Of a DNA stretch of 64,000 bases, positions 16,900-27,262 are shown in pieces. How positions within the stretch are numbered: the first letter of the stretch is position 1; each line of letters starts with the position of its first letter. The DNA lies in contig NZ_CP134609.1 of the NCBI RefSeq assembly GCF_031844705.1, forward strand, positions 3,534,001 through 3,598,000. The letters run 5' to 3'. Under the pieces are notes generated by a model. The model saw only the letters and a list, made by a program, of their open reading frames with translations. It searched no databases and was not told the origin of the DNA. The translations under genes and the position numbers were made by a program. The stretch is from Streptomyces sp. ITFR-16. GTDB lineage: Bacteria > Actinomycetota > Actinomycetes > Streptomycetales > Streptomycetaceae.

Positions 16900-17655
16900 T
16901 CAGAACTCTTCGTCGAACCCGTCGTCGGACGCGTCCTCCTGCTCCCCGATCCAGGTGTCCTCCAGATCCCCGGCGGCCTCCTCGGTGCGCCGGACCCGGA
17001 ACACGGAGAGCGTGCGCCCGGCGCGCGCCAGTGGCCCGACCCGCCGCAGCGCGAGCCGCGCCAGGCCCTCCCAGTCGAAGTCCCCGTCGGAATCGTCGAG
17101 TTCGAGGCCCGCACCCGCCAGATCCCCGGCGCCGATCCCGAACGCCCGGGCGACCTCCCGCACGGAACCGTCCCGGTCCCAGTCGTTCTCGCCGCTCCAC
17201 CCCGCCGCGAACAGCCGTACACCGTCGGGGTGGTGGATCACCTGGGCGCGGTAGGCCACGCCGTGGTCGATCCGGGCCGAGCCGATGACGACCGCGCCGG
17301 GGAAGCGCGCGGCCAGCGCGTCCGCCTGCTCGGCCAGGGGGAAGGACCCCCCGGCCGTCACCAGGGCCGGATCGTTGACCTCGGTCACCCTCCCCCAGCA
17401 CCCGACACCGACGAGGTCGAGGTCCGCGCGAGTGGCGAACGGCATCCGCTCGACCGCCTCGATCCGCCCGGCCTCCTCGACCACGGCGTCGACCGTGCCG
17501 AGCGAGGCCGCGAACTCCCGTGCCCGCACCGGGTCATGGGCGGGAAGAGCGCCGGTGCCGTCGGGAAACGGCTGCTCGACCACGGTCAGCCTGAACTCCC
17601 CGTGCCGGGCGATGCCCTCGTCCGGCGCGTACTCCCAGAGGTCGTCGTAAGCCAT
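16900..17655 (-). CDS. Hypothetical acidic protein, 251 aa
   Basis: This cytosolic protein has no signal peptide, membrane helix or motif I can assign. It starts MAYDDLWEYAPDEGIARHGEF and ends in a strongly acidic tail (EQEDASDDGFDEEF). A middle segment VIGSARIDHGVAYRAQVIHH resembles a beta-sheet core. The gene begins ten bases after the stop of the CocE-type hydrolase gene and reads the same way, so the two may be cotranscribed. Function is unknown. Confidence 0.72.
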   Translation of the reverse strand: MAYDDLWEYAPDEGIARHGEFRLTVVEQPFPDGTGALPAHDPVRAREFAASLGTVDAVVEEAGRIEAVERMPFATRADLDLVGVGCWGRVTEVNDPALVTAGGSFPLAEQADALAARFPGAVVIGSARIDHGVAYRAQVIHHPDGVRLFAAGWSGENDWDRDGSVREVARAFGIGAGDLAGAGLELDDSDGDFDWEGLARLALRRVGPLARAGRTLSVFRVRRTEEAAGDLEDTWIGEQEDASDDGFDEEF

Positions 17656-17664
17656 CGGACGACC

Positions 17665-19377
17665 CTAGGCGGGGCCCTCCTGCGGAGCAACCGGCCCCGG
17701 GCCGCCGGTGGGCAGCATCAGCTCCGAGTCCGCGTGGACGGTGAGGCGTACGGGCACGAACTCCGTTGCCGTGGACCGTGCTTCACCCGTGCCGGGGTTC
17801 GGCGCGAAACGCGGGTGCGCGCCGCCGCTGATCTGCCAGCGGACGCGGTGGCCGGCTCCGAAGCGGTACGCGGTCGCGCTCATCGCCACGGTCACCCGCA
17901 CAGGGTCCCCGGCGGTGGTGCGCACTTGGGCAGTCCCGTCGCAGACGTTGGTGGAGCGCCCCTGCGGGTCGACATCGCACAGGCGGCTGAAGACGTCGCC
18001 GTACCCGGTGTCCGTGGCCGCGCCGATCCGGGCCGAGACCGGTCCGAGCAGGGTGAGGGGCTCGGTCAGGACGGGGCCGGTGAAGGTCAGTACGTCGGCG
18101 CGCGCCTCCAGGGCGCTGTTGTCGCGCGGCCCCGCCGTACGGGAGAGGAGGGGGCCGCCCACGGACGGGGTGGGGTCGGCCGGGTCCTGGCGGACGGACG
18201 CCAGGGGCGCGGCGTCCGTGGGCGGCTGCGCGGTGAGATGGCCGTCCGCCGTGGGGAACCACGAGGCCGTGGCCGGGCCGAGCGGCCAGGCGTCGAGATC
18301 GCGCCAGGCCGCGTCCGCACCGCCGATGTGCACGCGTACGGAGGTCGGGCGCAGGCCGGAGGGGTCGTCGCACAGATGGGCGCGGAGCCAGCCGAGGGAC
18401 TCGGCGAACACCTCGGGCCAGCCCTTCTGGAGGGCAGAGGTGTGGGTCCAGGGGCCGACGAGCAACGCGGGCTCGCGGCCCGCCCGGCGCAGCCGGCCGT
18501 ACTGCTCGAGGGTCTGGTCGAGGAGGGCGTCGTGCCATCCGGTGACGAGGGCGGTGGGGACGGCCGACCCGTCCGCCGCCTCCCCGGCGGACGCGCCCCG
18601 CCAGTACGGGTCGTCCGGGTCCGGGTGCGTCATCACCTCGTCCAGCCAGGGCACTTCACCGCCGAGCGCGGGCCCGTACGCCCCGAGGAGCGGCCGTGCG
18701 GTGACGAGTGAGCGCATCCGGCGCTGGAGCCGCAGGGCCGCCCGGAGGAACGGCCCCATGCCCCGGTGCTGGTGGGTCATGCCGGCGCCGACGGCGAGCG
18801 CGGTCTCCAGATGGAGCACCCCGCCGGTGTGGAAGAGGGCGTACGGGTCGTGCAGCCCGACCTGCACCACCATGGCCTTCAGCTCCGGCGGGGGGTCGAG
18901 CGCCAGGGCCCACTGGACATGGCCGAGGTAGCTGGGCCCCACTGTGCCGAGCCGGCCGTCGAACCAGGGCTGTGAGCGCAGCCAGGCGACGGCGGCCAGG
19001 CCGTCGGCGCTCTCGTTGCGCCACAGATGGAAGTCCCCGCCCGAGCCGCCGGTGCCCCGGCAGCTCTGGAGGACGACGTGGAAGCCCTGTTCGGCGAAGA
19101 GCATCCCGTACTGCGGGGACCACGGCAGGCCCCTTCCGTACGGCGAGCGCACCAGCAGCGTCGGGAAGTCACCCTCGGCGCGCGGGAAGTAGTGGTCGGT
19201 GACCAGCGGGCTGCCGTCGGCCGCGGGCACCGTGAGACCCGGCTCCCGGCCCACTCGGAAGCGGGCGGCCGGCAGACTCCGCCAGGCCGCCCTCATCAGC
19301 CGGGACGACAGCGGCGGTTTCGCCGCCGATGTCGTCCGTGCGGGCCTCGGCAGGGCGTCGTGCGCGGGTGGTGTCAT
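17665..19377 (-). CDS. CocE/NonD-family hydrolase
   Basis: This 570-residue serine hydrolase is of the CocE/X-Pro dipeptidyl-peptidase S15-like group, which cleaves esters or amides. The alpha/beta-hydrolase core has LVRSPYGRG, QSCRGTGGSGG (oxyanion region) and the nucleophile elbow GPSYLG (Ser about residue 149). A C-terminal jelly-roll domain begins near FTGPVLTEPL, as in cocaine esterase. The ATG at 19377 is chosen because GGAGG lies six bases before it. The further ATG at 19416 would sit inside the palindrome shared with the divergent TetR gene. Substrate is unknown. No export signal is clear, though a basic N-terminus followed by Ala/Leu exists. Probably repressed by the neighbouring TetR protein. 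Confidence 0.87.
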   Translation of the reverse strand: MTPPAHDALPRPARTTSAAKPPLSSRLMRAAWRSLPAARFRVGREPGLTVPAADGSPLVTDHYFPRAEGDFPTLLVRSPYGRGLPWSPQYGMLFAEQGFHVVLQSCRGTGGSGGDFHLWRNESADGLAAVAWLRSQPWFDGRLGTVGPSYLGHVQWALALDPPPELKAMVVQVGLHDPYALFHTGGVLHLETALAVGAGMTHQHRGMGPFLRAALRLQRRMRSLVTARPLLGAYGPALGGEVPWLDEVMTHPDPDDPYWRGASAGEAADGSAVPTALVTGWHDALLDQTLEQYGRLRRAGREPALLVGPWTHTSALQKGWPEVFAESLGWLRAHLCDDPSGLRPTSVRVHIGGADAAWRDLDAWPLGPATASWFPTADGHLTAQPPTDAAPLASVRQDPADPTPSVGGPLLSRTAGPRDNSALEARADVLTFTGPVLTEPLTLLGPVSARIGAATDTGYGDVFSRLCDVDPQGRSTNVCDGTAQVRTTAGDPVRVTVAMSATAYRFGAGHRVRWQISGGAHPRFAPNPGTGEARSTATEFVPVRLTVHADSELMLPTGGPGPVAPQEGPA

Positions 19378-19414
19378 CGTTCGCCTCCATCGGTCGCGGG
19401 ATGCTCGTACCGTC

Positions 19415-19437
19415 ATTCTCGTACTGCGTACGAGAAT
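19415..19437. promoter_or_regulatory. Perfect palindromic operator between the CocE hydrolase and TetR genes
   Basis: The half-sites ATTCTCGTAC and GTACGAGAAT are perfect 10-base inverted repeats separated by TGC. The site lies 38 bases upstream of the hydrolase ATG and 59 bases upstream of the TetR GTG, a position suited to dual repression. Confidence 0.82.
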
Positions 19438-19495
19438 AGTGGATGCTTGGATGGCCTACACAGGCGGTACCGACGCGAGGAAGGAAGGGCAGGCC

Positions 19496-20212
19496 GTGAC
19501 CCGTGCCGACGGGCCCGGCGCCACCGGCGTCGACCCACGAGAGCTCTGGCTGCACCCGGACCGGCCCCGCCGGGGGCGCAGGCCCGCCTTCAGCCGCGAG
19601 GCGATCACGGCGGCGGCCGTCGCGCTCGCGGACGCCGAGGGGATCGAGGCGGTCACCATGCGCCGGGTCGCGGCGGAGGTGGGCGCCGGCGTCATGTCGC
19701 TGTACAGCTACGCCCCCGACAAGGAGACACTGCTGGACCTGATGATCGACCACGTCAGCGGCGAACTCCCCACCACCGGCCCCCTCACCGGCGACTGGCG
19801 CACCGACCTCAAGGCCATCGGCCGGCTCCAGCGCGCCCACATGCTCCGCCACCCCTGGCTGCCCGCCGCCGTGCAGGACCGCCGCACCCTCGGCCCCCAT
19901 GTCCTCGCCTTCCTCGAACACGCCCTGGCCGCCCTGCGCCCCAGCGGGCTCGACGGGGCCGCGCGGCTGGAGATCTTCGCCCAGCTCACCGCGTTCGTGG
20001 CGGGCCACACGGCCTACGAGATCGGCCGGGCCCGGGCCGCGCAGGCGCCCGAACAGGCCGCCGCCGAGGCGCTCTACCTCGCCGAGGTCGCCGCCGACGG
20101 CCACCACCCTGAGCTGGCCGAGGCGCTCGCGTCGGCCGGGCGGCCGGGCACCCCCGACGCCACGTTCGAGCGCTTCCTGAGCCGGCTCGTCGACGGTCTG
20201 GACATGGGCTGA
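19496..20212 (+). CDS. TetR-family transcriptional regulator
   Basis: This 238-residue repressor has an N-terminal HTH (about residues 30-80; FSREAITAAAVALADAEG, then MRRVAAEVGAGVMSLYSY) and a C-terminal ligand pocket of the TetR_C_1-like type (VAGHTAYEIGRA). The GTG at 19496 has a good AAGGAAGG ribosome-binding site; the earlier in-frame ATG at 19451 has none. It is divergent from the CocE hydrolase, and the gap carries a perfect palindrome, so it most likely represses both genes until an inducer, perhaps the hydrolase substrate, binds. Confidence 0.9.
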   Translation: MTRADGPGATGVDPRELWLHPDRPRRGRRPAFSREAITAAAVALADAEGIEAVTMRRVAAEVGAGVMSLYSYAPDKETLLDLMIDHVSGELPTTGPLTGDWRTDLKAIGRLQRAHMLRHPWLPAAVQDRRTLGPHVLAFLEHALAALRPSGLDGAARLEIFAQLTAFVAGHTAYEIGRARAAQAPEQAAAEALYLAEVAADGHHPELAEALASAGRPGTPDATFERFLSRLVDGLDMG

Positions 20213-20265
20213 CCAGGAGAAACACCCTGGCGGGCGACGCGGTGGCTGTGGCACAGTGCGGGACC

Positions 20266-21036
20266 GTGACCACCGCACACGACGCCATCCTGATCACCCC
20301 GCTCGCCGAGCGGCCCGCCCTGATCCCCCGGGTCTACGAGATCGACGACACCTGGCCGGCCTTCGTCCCGCACGACCTGGTCGGCAGCGCCCTGCTGGGC
20401 CTGGTGGTGCGGGAGTTCACCGCGTACTGCGTGGTGGCGACCGACGGCGACCGGGTGGTCGCGCGCGGCCTCGCCGTCCCCTTCGACGGCACCGGCGAGA
20501 GCCGCGAGGAGATGCCCGACCAGGGCTGGGACCGGGTGCTGAGCTGGGCGTTCCAGGACCGGTGGAGCGGGCGGTCGGTGACGGCGGCGAGCGCGCTGGA
20601 GATCACCGTGGACCAGGCGTACCTGGGCCGCGGGCTCTCGTACCGGATGCTGGAGGCGCTGCGGGACGCCGCCGCCGGGCAGGGGCACGACGCGCTGGTC
20701 GCGCCGGTGCGCCCGACGGCCAAGCATCTGCACCCGGGCGTTCCGATGGCCGAGTACGTCGGCCGTCTGCGCGAGGACGGGCTGCCGGAGGACCCGTGGC
20801 TGCGGGTGCACGTCAGGAACGGCGGCACCGTCGAGAAGGTCGCCCCCGCCTCGATGACGGTCAGCGGTTCGCTGGCGCAGTGGCGGGAGTGGACGGGCCT
20901 GCCCTTCGACCGCGACGGCGAGACCGAGGTGCCGGGCGCGCTCGTGCCCGTACGGTGCGAACTCGCCCACGACCGCGCGGTCTACGCCGAACCGAACGTC
21001 TGGATCCGGCACCGGACGGGCCGTCGGACCGGCTGA
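20266..21036 (+). CDS. GNAT-family N-acetyltransferase-like protein
   Basis: This is a cytosolic protein of about 256 residues with a GNAT fold. The acetyl-CoA loop is visible as QAYLGRGLSYRMLEAL (about residues 118-133), within the usual R/Q-x-x-G-x-G/A context. The C-terminal third is longer than in minimal GNATs and contains DPWLRVHVRNGGT, seen in a group of actinobacterial acetyltransferases with unknown acceptors. GTG at 20266 begins VTTAHDAILITPLAERPA; an upstream GTG at 20242 is possible. It starts 53 bases after the TetR gene and could be read through from it. Confidence 0.8.
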   Translation: MTTAHDAILITPLAERPALIPRVYEIDDTWPAFVPHDLVGSALLGLVVREFTAYCVVATDGDRVVARGLAVPFDGTGESREEMPDQGWDRVLSWAFQDRWSGRSVTAASALEITVDQAYLGRGLSYRMLEALRDAAAGQGHDALVAPVRPTAKHLHPGVPMAEYVGRLREDGLPEDPWLRVHVRNGGTVEKVAPASMTVSGSLAQWREWTGLPFDRDGETEVPGALVPVRCELAHDRAVYAEPNVWIRHRTGRRTG

Positions 21037-21181
21037 CCCGGACGCCCTGTCATACCCAGGTGCCAGGGGCCGCCCGGCCCGGTGAGCACCCGGGTATCAC
21101 GCGCCCACCGGCCCCGGACGGGCATCGTTCGAAGCGTCCGCCGCACACCGTGTGCGAAGCCGCCCGAACGGGGAGTCCCAG

Positions 21182-21664
21182 GTGACCACAGTCCCGCGTC
21201 CGCGCACCCACGACCGCCGGCAGCTGGTCGTCACCGGGCTCGCCGCCTCCGCCCTGCTGGCCGCCTCCGCCGTGCCGTCCGTCGCGTCCGGCGGCGGGGG
21301 CGCCCGCACCCCCGCCGCGCAGTGCGCGCCCGCCGCCCGGCTGCCGCGCCCCACCGGCCCGTTCGGCGTCGGGTCCACCACCCTCCGCCTGGTCGACCGC
21401 TCCCGGCCCGAGCCATGGGCACCGGACGCCTCCCCGTACCGCGAGCTGATGATCACCGTCCGCTACCCCGCCGCGCCCGGCGGGCCCGGGCGCCCGGTGC
21501 CGCACATGACCGCCGCGGCGGCCGCCCACTTCGGAGGCCCGGAGGGGGCCGCCGCGAGCCGGGCCTATGAGCTGTCGTTCTTCGACCGCTGGCTGCGCGG
21601 CCACAACGACCATCTGCTGGACGGTCCGTCGGCCCGCTTCCCGGAGATGGTGTTCAGCCGATGA
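21182..21664 (+). pseudogene. Acetylhydrolase (PAF-AH-like lipase) with a large internal deletion
   Basis: The frame encodes only about 160 residues. The first part is an export signal (basic DRRQLVVTGLAASALLAAS) and the N-terminal segment of a secreted streptomycete acetylhydrolase (PTGPFGVGSTTLRLVDRSRP, YRELMITVRYPA). After PHMTAAAAAHFG it jumps to what is normally the extreme C-terminus of the same family (SFFDRWLRGHNDHLLDGPSA). The middle, including the Ser-Asp-His triad, is gone in frame. Full members are near 400 residues. The remnant keeps a GTG start at 21182 and its stop, so a short secreted product may still be made but cannot be a hydrolase. Confidence 0.78.
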
Positions 21665-21673
21665 CGGACGCGA

Positions 21674-21717
21674 ACGGCACCGGCCCCCGGGGACGAGTCC
21701 CCGGGGGCCGGTGCCGT
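21674..21717. terminator. Strong bidirectional terminator after groEL2
   Basis: A 20-bp perfect stem (arms 21674-21693 and 21698-21717, loop CGAG) lies between the convergent acetylhydrolase remnant and groEL2 and can serve both. Confidence 0.8.
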
Positions 21718-21751
21718 GTACAGCTGTGCAGGAGCTGCTGATCCGTCAGGA

Positions 21752-23567
<1,816 letters not shown>

Positions 23568-23650
23568 CGTCCCCCTCCGGAGTGTGGACGGAGCGGGGGC
23601 CGGGCGCACCGTTCAGGACACCCGGGACACCCGGGACACCCGGCCCCGGG

Positions 23651-23696
23651 ACGCACGAAGGGTCCGTACCCCCGGGGGTACGGACCCTTCGTGCGT
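23651..23696. terminator. 46-base perfect palindrome, cspA terminator
   Basis: A 23-bp perfect inverted repeat (23651-23673 with 23674-23696) with no intervening base lies 40 bases past the cspA stop and upstream of the groEL2 promoter region. It should form a very stable hairpin that insulates groEL2. Three copies of a GGGACACCC-like unit precede it. Confidence 0.8.
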
Positions 23697-23736
23697 GAGT
23701 AGTGTCGTCGGCCTACCGCGTCGCGCCCGGCCGGGC

Positions 23737-23943
23737 TCAGCCGACGGCGAGCTTGACCATGTCCGCCTGCGGCCCCTTCTGGCCCTGCGAGATCTCGAAT
23801 TCAACTCGCTGACCCTCTTCGAGGGTGCGGTACCCGTCCATCTGGATCGCGCTGTAGTGGACGAAAACATCCGCACCACCGTCGACCGCGATGAAGCCGT
23901 ACCCCTTCTCCGCGTTGAACCACTTGACGGTGCCCTGAGCCAT
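23737..23943 (-). CDS. cspA: Cold-shock protein CspA family
   Basis: This 68-residue single cold-shock domain binds single-stranded nucleic acid and acts as an RNA chaperone. RNP1 (KGYGFIAV) and RNP2 (DVFVHY) are intact, and the C-terminus [12 protein letters not shown] is standard. The ATG at 23943 gives the family start [14 protein letters not shown]; an in-frame ATG ten codons earlier is not needed. It lies between groEL2 and the moaD-thrC unit with its own upstream region of about 350 bases, which could hold a long regulated leader. Confidence 0.96.
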   Translation of the reverse strand: MAQGTVKWFNAEKGYGFIAVDGGADVFVHYSAIQMDGYRTLEEGQRVEFEISQGQKGPQADMVKLAVG

Positions 23944-24298
23944 GCCTAACTCCCCTATTACTGGCCCTTGCACAGGACCGCACTTCGCGGACCCGGGTCA
24001 GAACTCACCCTCCGACAGGAGAGGGTGCGTGCGCCGGAACGCGTCGACCGCGGCCGAATGTATCTGCCCAACTGCCCTCTGCAACAGGTCAATCGGACGA
24101 GAATTCTGGGCAGCACCGATCGCCCGAATATGAGGAATTCACGAGATTGCAGGGCAAGTCGGGCCAGGCAAAGGCGACTTATGGCGCAAGGGGATCGGTC
24201 ACTTTGGCTGCTTCTTGTCGCGGCCGGGCGCATTCTCATATGCGGGCGGCACGGGCAGCGATGGGGACTTCCCTCACTCTACCCCTCTCAACCATGCA
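23944..24298 (-). other. Upstream region of cspA (promoter and possible leader), no gene
   Basis: About 355 bases without a convincing coding frame; codon bias is absent on both strands and the GC content is lower than in the flanking genes. It must carry the cspA promoter. A cold-shock type 5' leader is plausible from known csp genes, but I could not define a structured element by eye. Confidence 0.5.
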
Positions 24299-24337
24299 GA
24301 ATTGCCCCCTCCGCTTCTCTCGCAGAGGGGGCAATTC
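24299..24337 (-). terminator. Terminator after the moaD/thrC unit
   Basis: A 13-bp perfect stem (GAATTGCCCCCTC at 24299-24311 with GAGGGGGCAATTC at 24325-24337, 13-base loop) lies 26 bases past the MoaD-type gene stop on the minus strand. Confidence 0.75.
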
Positions 24338-24363
24338 CGGTGACGCTGTGGAGCCGAAGCGGA

Positions 24364-24642
24364 TCAGCAGCCGCCGGCCACGGCGGGGATGATCGAGACG
24401 CCGGCACCGTCCGGGGTGACCGCTTCGAGGCCGCCCTCGAAGCGCACGTCGTCGTCGTTGACGTACACGTTCACGAAGCGGCGCAGCTTGCCCTGGTCGT
24501 CCAGGACGCGGGCGGCGATGCCCGGGTGGTCCTGCTCCAGGGACGCGATGACCTGGGAGAGGGTGTCGCCCTCGGCCGTGACCTCGGCCTGGCCGCCCGT
24601 GTAGGTGCGGAGGATGGTGGGGATGCGGACCTTGACGCTCAT
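24364..24642 (-). CDS. ThiS/MoaD-family sulfur carrier with a Gly-Gly-Cys end
   Basis: This 92-residue ubiquitin-like sulfur carrier starts MSVKVRIPTILRTYTGGQAEV and has the core FVNVYVNDDDVRF; members carry thiocarboxylate sulfur on a C-terminal diglycine. Here the chain ends AVAGGC, so one Cys follows the diglycine. In known carriers with such extensions a JAMM (Mec-like) protease must expose the GG first. The start lies 30 bases after thrC, in the same unit. The pairing with thrC recalls CysO-type cysteine synthesis carriers, but no cysM or mec is within the window, so the pathway is inferred only. Confidence 0.88.
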   Translation of the reverse strand: MSVKVRIPTILRTYTGGQAEVTAEGDTLSQVIASLEQDHPGIAARVLDDQGKLRRFVNVYVNDDDVRFEGGLEAVTPDGAGVSIIPAVAGGC

Positions 24643-24671
24643 GGTGGGTGCCTTCCTGAAGTCTCGGGTGG

Positions 24672-25967
24672 TCAGCTGGTGGTGGCGAGGCCGGCGGCGC
24701 GGAAGGCGTCCAGGCTCGGGCGGATCGTGGCGGTCGCCTGCGAGGTGGCGGCCACCGCGTCCAGCGTCTTGAGGCCGTCACCGGTGTTCAGGACGACGGT
24801 GGTGAGCGCCGGGTCGAGCAGACCGGCGTCGATCAGCTTCTTCGTCACACCGACCGTCACCCCGCCGGCGGTCTCGGCGAAGATTCCCTCGGTGCGGGCC
24901 AGCAGCTTGATCGCATCGACGACCTGCTCGTCGTCGACGTCCTCGACGGCGCCGCCGGTGCGGCGGGCGATGTCCAGGACGTACGGGCCGTCGGCCGGGT
25001 TGCCGATCGCCAGGGACTTGGCGATGGTGTTCGGCTTCTGCGGGCGCACGACGTCGTGGCCGGCCTTGAAGGCGGCGGAGACCGGGGAGCAGCCCTCGGC
25101 CTGGGCGCCGAAGATCTTGTACGGCTTGTCCTCGACCAGGCCGAGCCTGATCAGCTCCTGGAGCCCCTTGTCGATCTTCGTGAGCTGCGAGCCGGACGCG
25201 ATCGGGATGACGATCTGGTCGGGCAGCCGCCAGCCGAGCTGCTCGCAGATCTCGTACGCCAGGGTCTTGGAGCCCTCGCCGTAGTACGGCCGCAGGTTGA
25301 CGTTGACGAAGCCCCAGCCCTCGCCGAGCGGGTCGCCGATGAGCTCGGAGCAGAAGCGGTTGACGTCGTCGTAGTTGCCCTCGATGCCGACCAGCTCACC
25401 GCCGTACACCGCGGCCATGACGACCTTGCCCTGCTCCAGGTCGTGCGGGATGAACACACAGGACCGCAGGCCCGCGCGGGCGGCGGCGGCACCCACCGCG
25501 CCGGCGAGGTTGCCGGTGGAGGAGCAGGAGAGGGTGGTGAATCCGAAGGCACGGGCGGCCTCGACGGCGATCGCGACGACGCGGTCCTTGAAGGAGTGCG
25601 TCGGGTTGCCGGAGTCGTCCTTGACGTACAGACCGCCGGTGACGCCCAGCTCACGGGCGAGGTTGTCGGCCTTGACCAGCTTGGTGAAGCCGGGGTTGAT
25701 GTTGGGCTTGTCCGCGACATCGGAGGGGACCGGCAGCAGCGGCGCGTAGCGCCAGATGTTGTTCGGGCCGGCCTCGATGCGCTTCTTCAGCTCGTCCGGG
25801 GAGCCGCTCGGCAGGTCGTACGCCACTTCGAGCGGCCCGAAACAGGACGCGCAGGCGAAAAGGGGTCCGAGTGCGAATCGCTCTCCGCATTCGCGGCAGG
25901 AAAGCGCCGCGGCGGGACCGAGGTCCACGGAAAGATCGGTGTTTGCTGCAACAGTCTCAACAGCCAT
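24672..25967 (-). CDS. thrC: Threonine synthase
   Basis: This 431-residue PLP enzyme converts O-phosphohomoserine to threonine. The PLP lysine is in NPTHSFKDR, the phosphate loop is SCSSTGNLAGAVGAAAA, and the C-terminal glycine loop follows GIFAETAGGVTVG. The N-terminus has a zinc-ribbon-like CRECGERF...CASCFGPL, typical of actinobacterial long threonine synthases. The ATG at 25967 gives the family N-terminus MAVETVAANTD; the frame extends 16 codons further but without homology. It is cotranscribed with the downstream MoaD-like gene. The other threonine pathway genes are elsewhere. Confidence 0.96.
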   Translation of the reverse strand: MAVETVAANTDLSVDLGPAAALSCRECGERFALGPLFACASCFGPLEVAYDLPSGSPDELKKRIEAGPNNIWRYAPLLPVPSDVADKPNINPGFTKLVKADNLARELGVTGGLYVKDDSGNPTHSFKDRVVAIAVEAARAFGFTTLSCSSTGNLAGAVGAAAARAGLRSCVFIPHDLEQGKVVMAAVYGGELVGIEGNYDDVNRFCSELIGDPLGEGWGFVNVNLRPYYGEGSKTLAYEICEQLGWRLPDQIVIPIASGSQLTKIDKGLQELIRLGLVEDKPYKIFGAQAEGCSPVSAAFKAGHDVVRPQKPNTIAKSLAIGNPADGPYVLDIARRTGGAVEDVDDEQVVDAIKLLARTEGIFAETAGGVTVGVTKKLIDAGLLDPALTTVVLNTGDGLKTLDAVAATSQATATIRPSLDAFRAAGLATTS

Positions 25968-26264
25968 GATGGCGAGGCCCTTTCTCCTCATCTTCCTTGT
26001 GACGCATTTCGCCACAAGACGGAATTGGCACCTTCCCCACCTGACCTCGCGGTCGGCAGGAGGGTTGCCGGGACTTCAACGGGCCGTTCCCTCAGTCCCT
26101 CTGGATGAGCGCTGTGGCACTGGATCATGGATCCAGGCGTTTGTCGGCGGACGGACCCCGGCATGCGATGGCCGTCTGCGTTGTTCAAGACTGTAACCGA
26201 AGCACCGGACTGTTGAGATAGTCGTCCGTACCGCGAGATGGATCACATGCAGGGAGTATCGACC

Positions 26265-27209
26265 GTGCTGGAAGAGGTCGAACGCTGGCTGACCAGGCGT
26301 TCCTGGTCCGCCGCCGACCGCCCGCTGGAACGGCTCCCGCTCGCCCCGGGCCCCGGGCGGCCGGGCGTGAGCGTGGTGCTGCCCGCGCTGAACGAGGCGG
26401 CCACGGTCGGCGACATCGTGGCGACGGTCCGGCGCGAGCTGATGGAGAAGGTCCGCCTGGTCGACGAGCTGGTGGTGATCGACTCCGGCTCCACGGACGC
26501 CACCGCCGAGGTGGCCCGCCGGGCGGGCGCCCGGGTGGTCCACCGGGACGCGATCCTGCCCCGCCTCCCGGCCGTCCCCGGCAAGGGCGAGGTCCTGTGG
26601 CGGTCGCTCCTGGTGACCGGCGGCGACATCGTGTGCTTCATCGACGCGGACCTCAAGGACTTCTCCGCGGACTTCGTCTCGGGCATCGTCGGCCCGCTGC
26701 TGACCGACCCGGACGTGCAGTTCGTCAAGGCGATGTACGACCGCCCGCTCGGCGAGGCCGCGGGCCAGGGCGGCCGGGTGACCGAGCTGGTGGCCCGCCC
26801 GCTGCTCAATCTGCACTGGCCGCTGCTGGCCGGCTTCGTCCAGCCGCTGGGCGGCGAGTACGCGGTACGCCGCTCGCTGCTGGAGCGGCTGCCCTTCCCG
26901 GTCGGTTACGGAGTGGAGCTGGGCCTGCTCGTCGACGCCCTGCACACCGTCGGCCTCGACGCCCTCGCCCAGGTGGACGTGGGGGTCAGGAAACACCGCC
27001 ACCAGGACGGCCAGGCGCTCGGCCGGATGGCCGCGGCCATCTACCGGACGGCGCAGCTGCGGCTGTCCCGGGGGCATCTGGTGCGCCCCTCGCTGACGCA
27101 GTTCGAGCGCGGCGAGGACGGTTTCGTCCCGCACACCTACCCGGTGGACACCGAGGAGCGTCCGCCGATGCGGGAGATCGAGGAGTACGTCGCGCGCCGC
27201 GCGGCATGA
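26265..27209 (+). CDS. gpgS: Glucosyl-3-phosphoglycerate synthase
   Basis: This GT81 enzyme transfers glucose from an NDP-glucose to 3-phosphoglycerate, the first step of glucosylglycerate and methylglucose lipopolysaccharide precursors. Landmarks are VSVVLPALNEAATVGDIV, the nucleotide site VVIDSGSTDAT, the metal DxD in CFIDADLKDF, and QPLGGEYAVRR. The GTG at 26265 has AGGGAG eight bases upstream and starts VLEEVERWL; an ATG at 26238 is possible. It is about 314 residues, normal for the family. It stands directly upstream of otsA on the same strand (53-base gap), linking it with compatible-solute synthesis. Confidence 0.93.
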   Translation: MLEEVERWLTRRSWSAADRPLERLPLAPGPGRPGVSVVLPALNEAATVGDIVATVRRELMEKVRLVDELVVIDSGSTDATAEVARRAGARVVHRDAILPRLPAVPGKGEVLWRSLLVTGGDIVCFIDADLKDFSADFVSGIVGPLLTDPDVQFVKAMYDRPLGEAAGQGGRVTELVARPLLNLHWPLLAGFVQPLGGEYAVRRSLLERLPFPVGYGVELGLLVDALHTVGLDALAQVDVGVRKHRHQDGQALGRMAAAIYRTAQLRLSRGHLVRPSLTQFERGEDGFVPHTYPVDTEERPPMREIEEYVARRAA

Positions 27210-27262
27210 GCCCGGACGGCTTCGTACGTTTGGGCGGATCACGATCGGGCTAGATTCCGCCC

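Noticed and set aside
23968..25284. A 438-codon plus-strand frame across the cspA upstream region and moaD/thrC
   Set aside because: It lies antisense to two well-supported genes, and the first part lacks coding bias.
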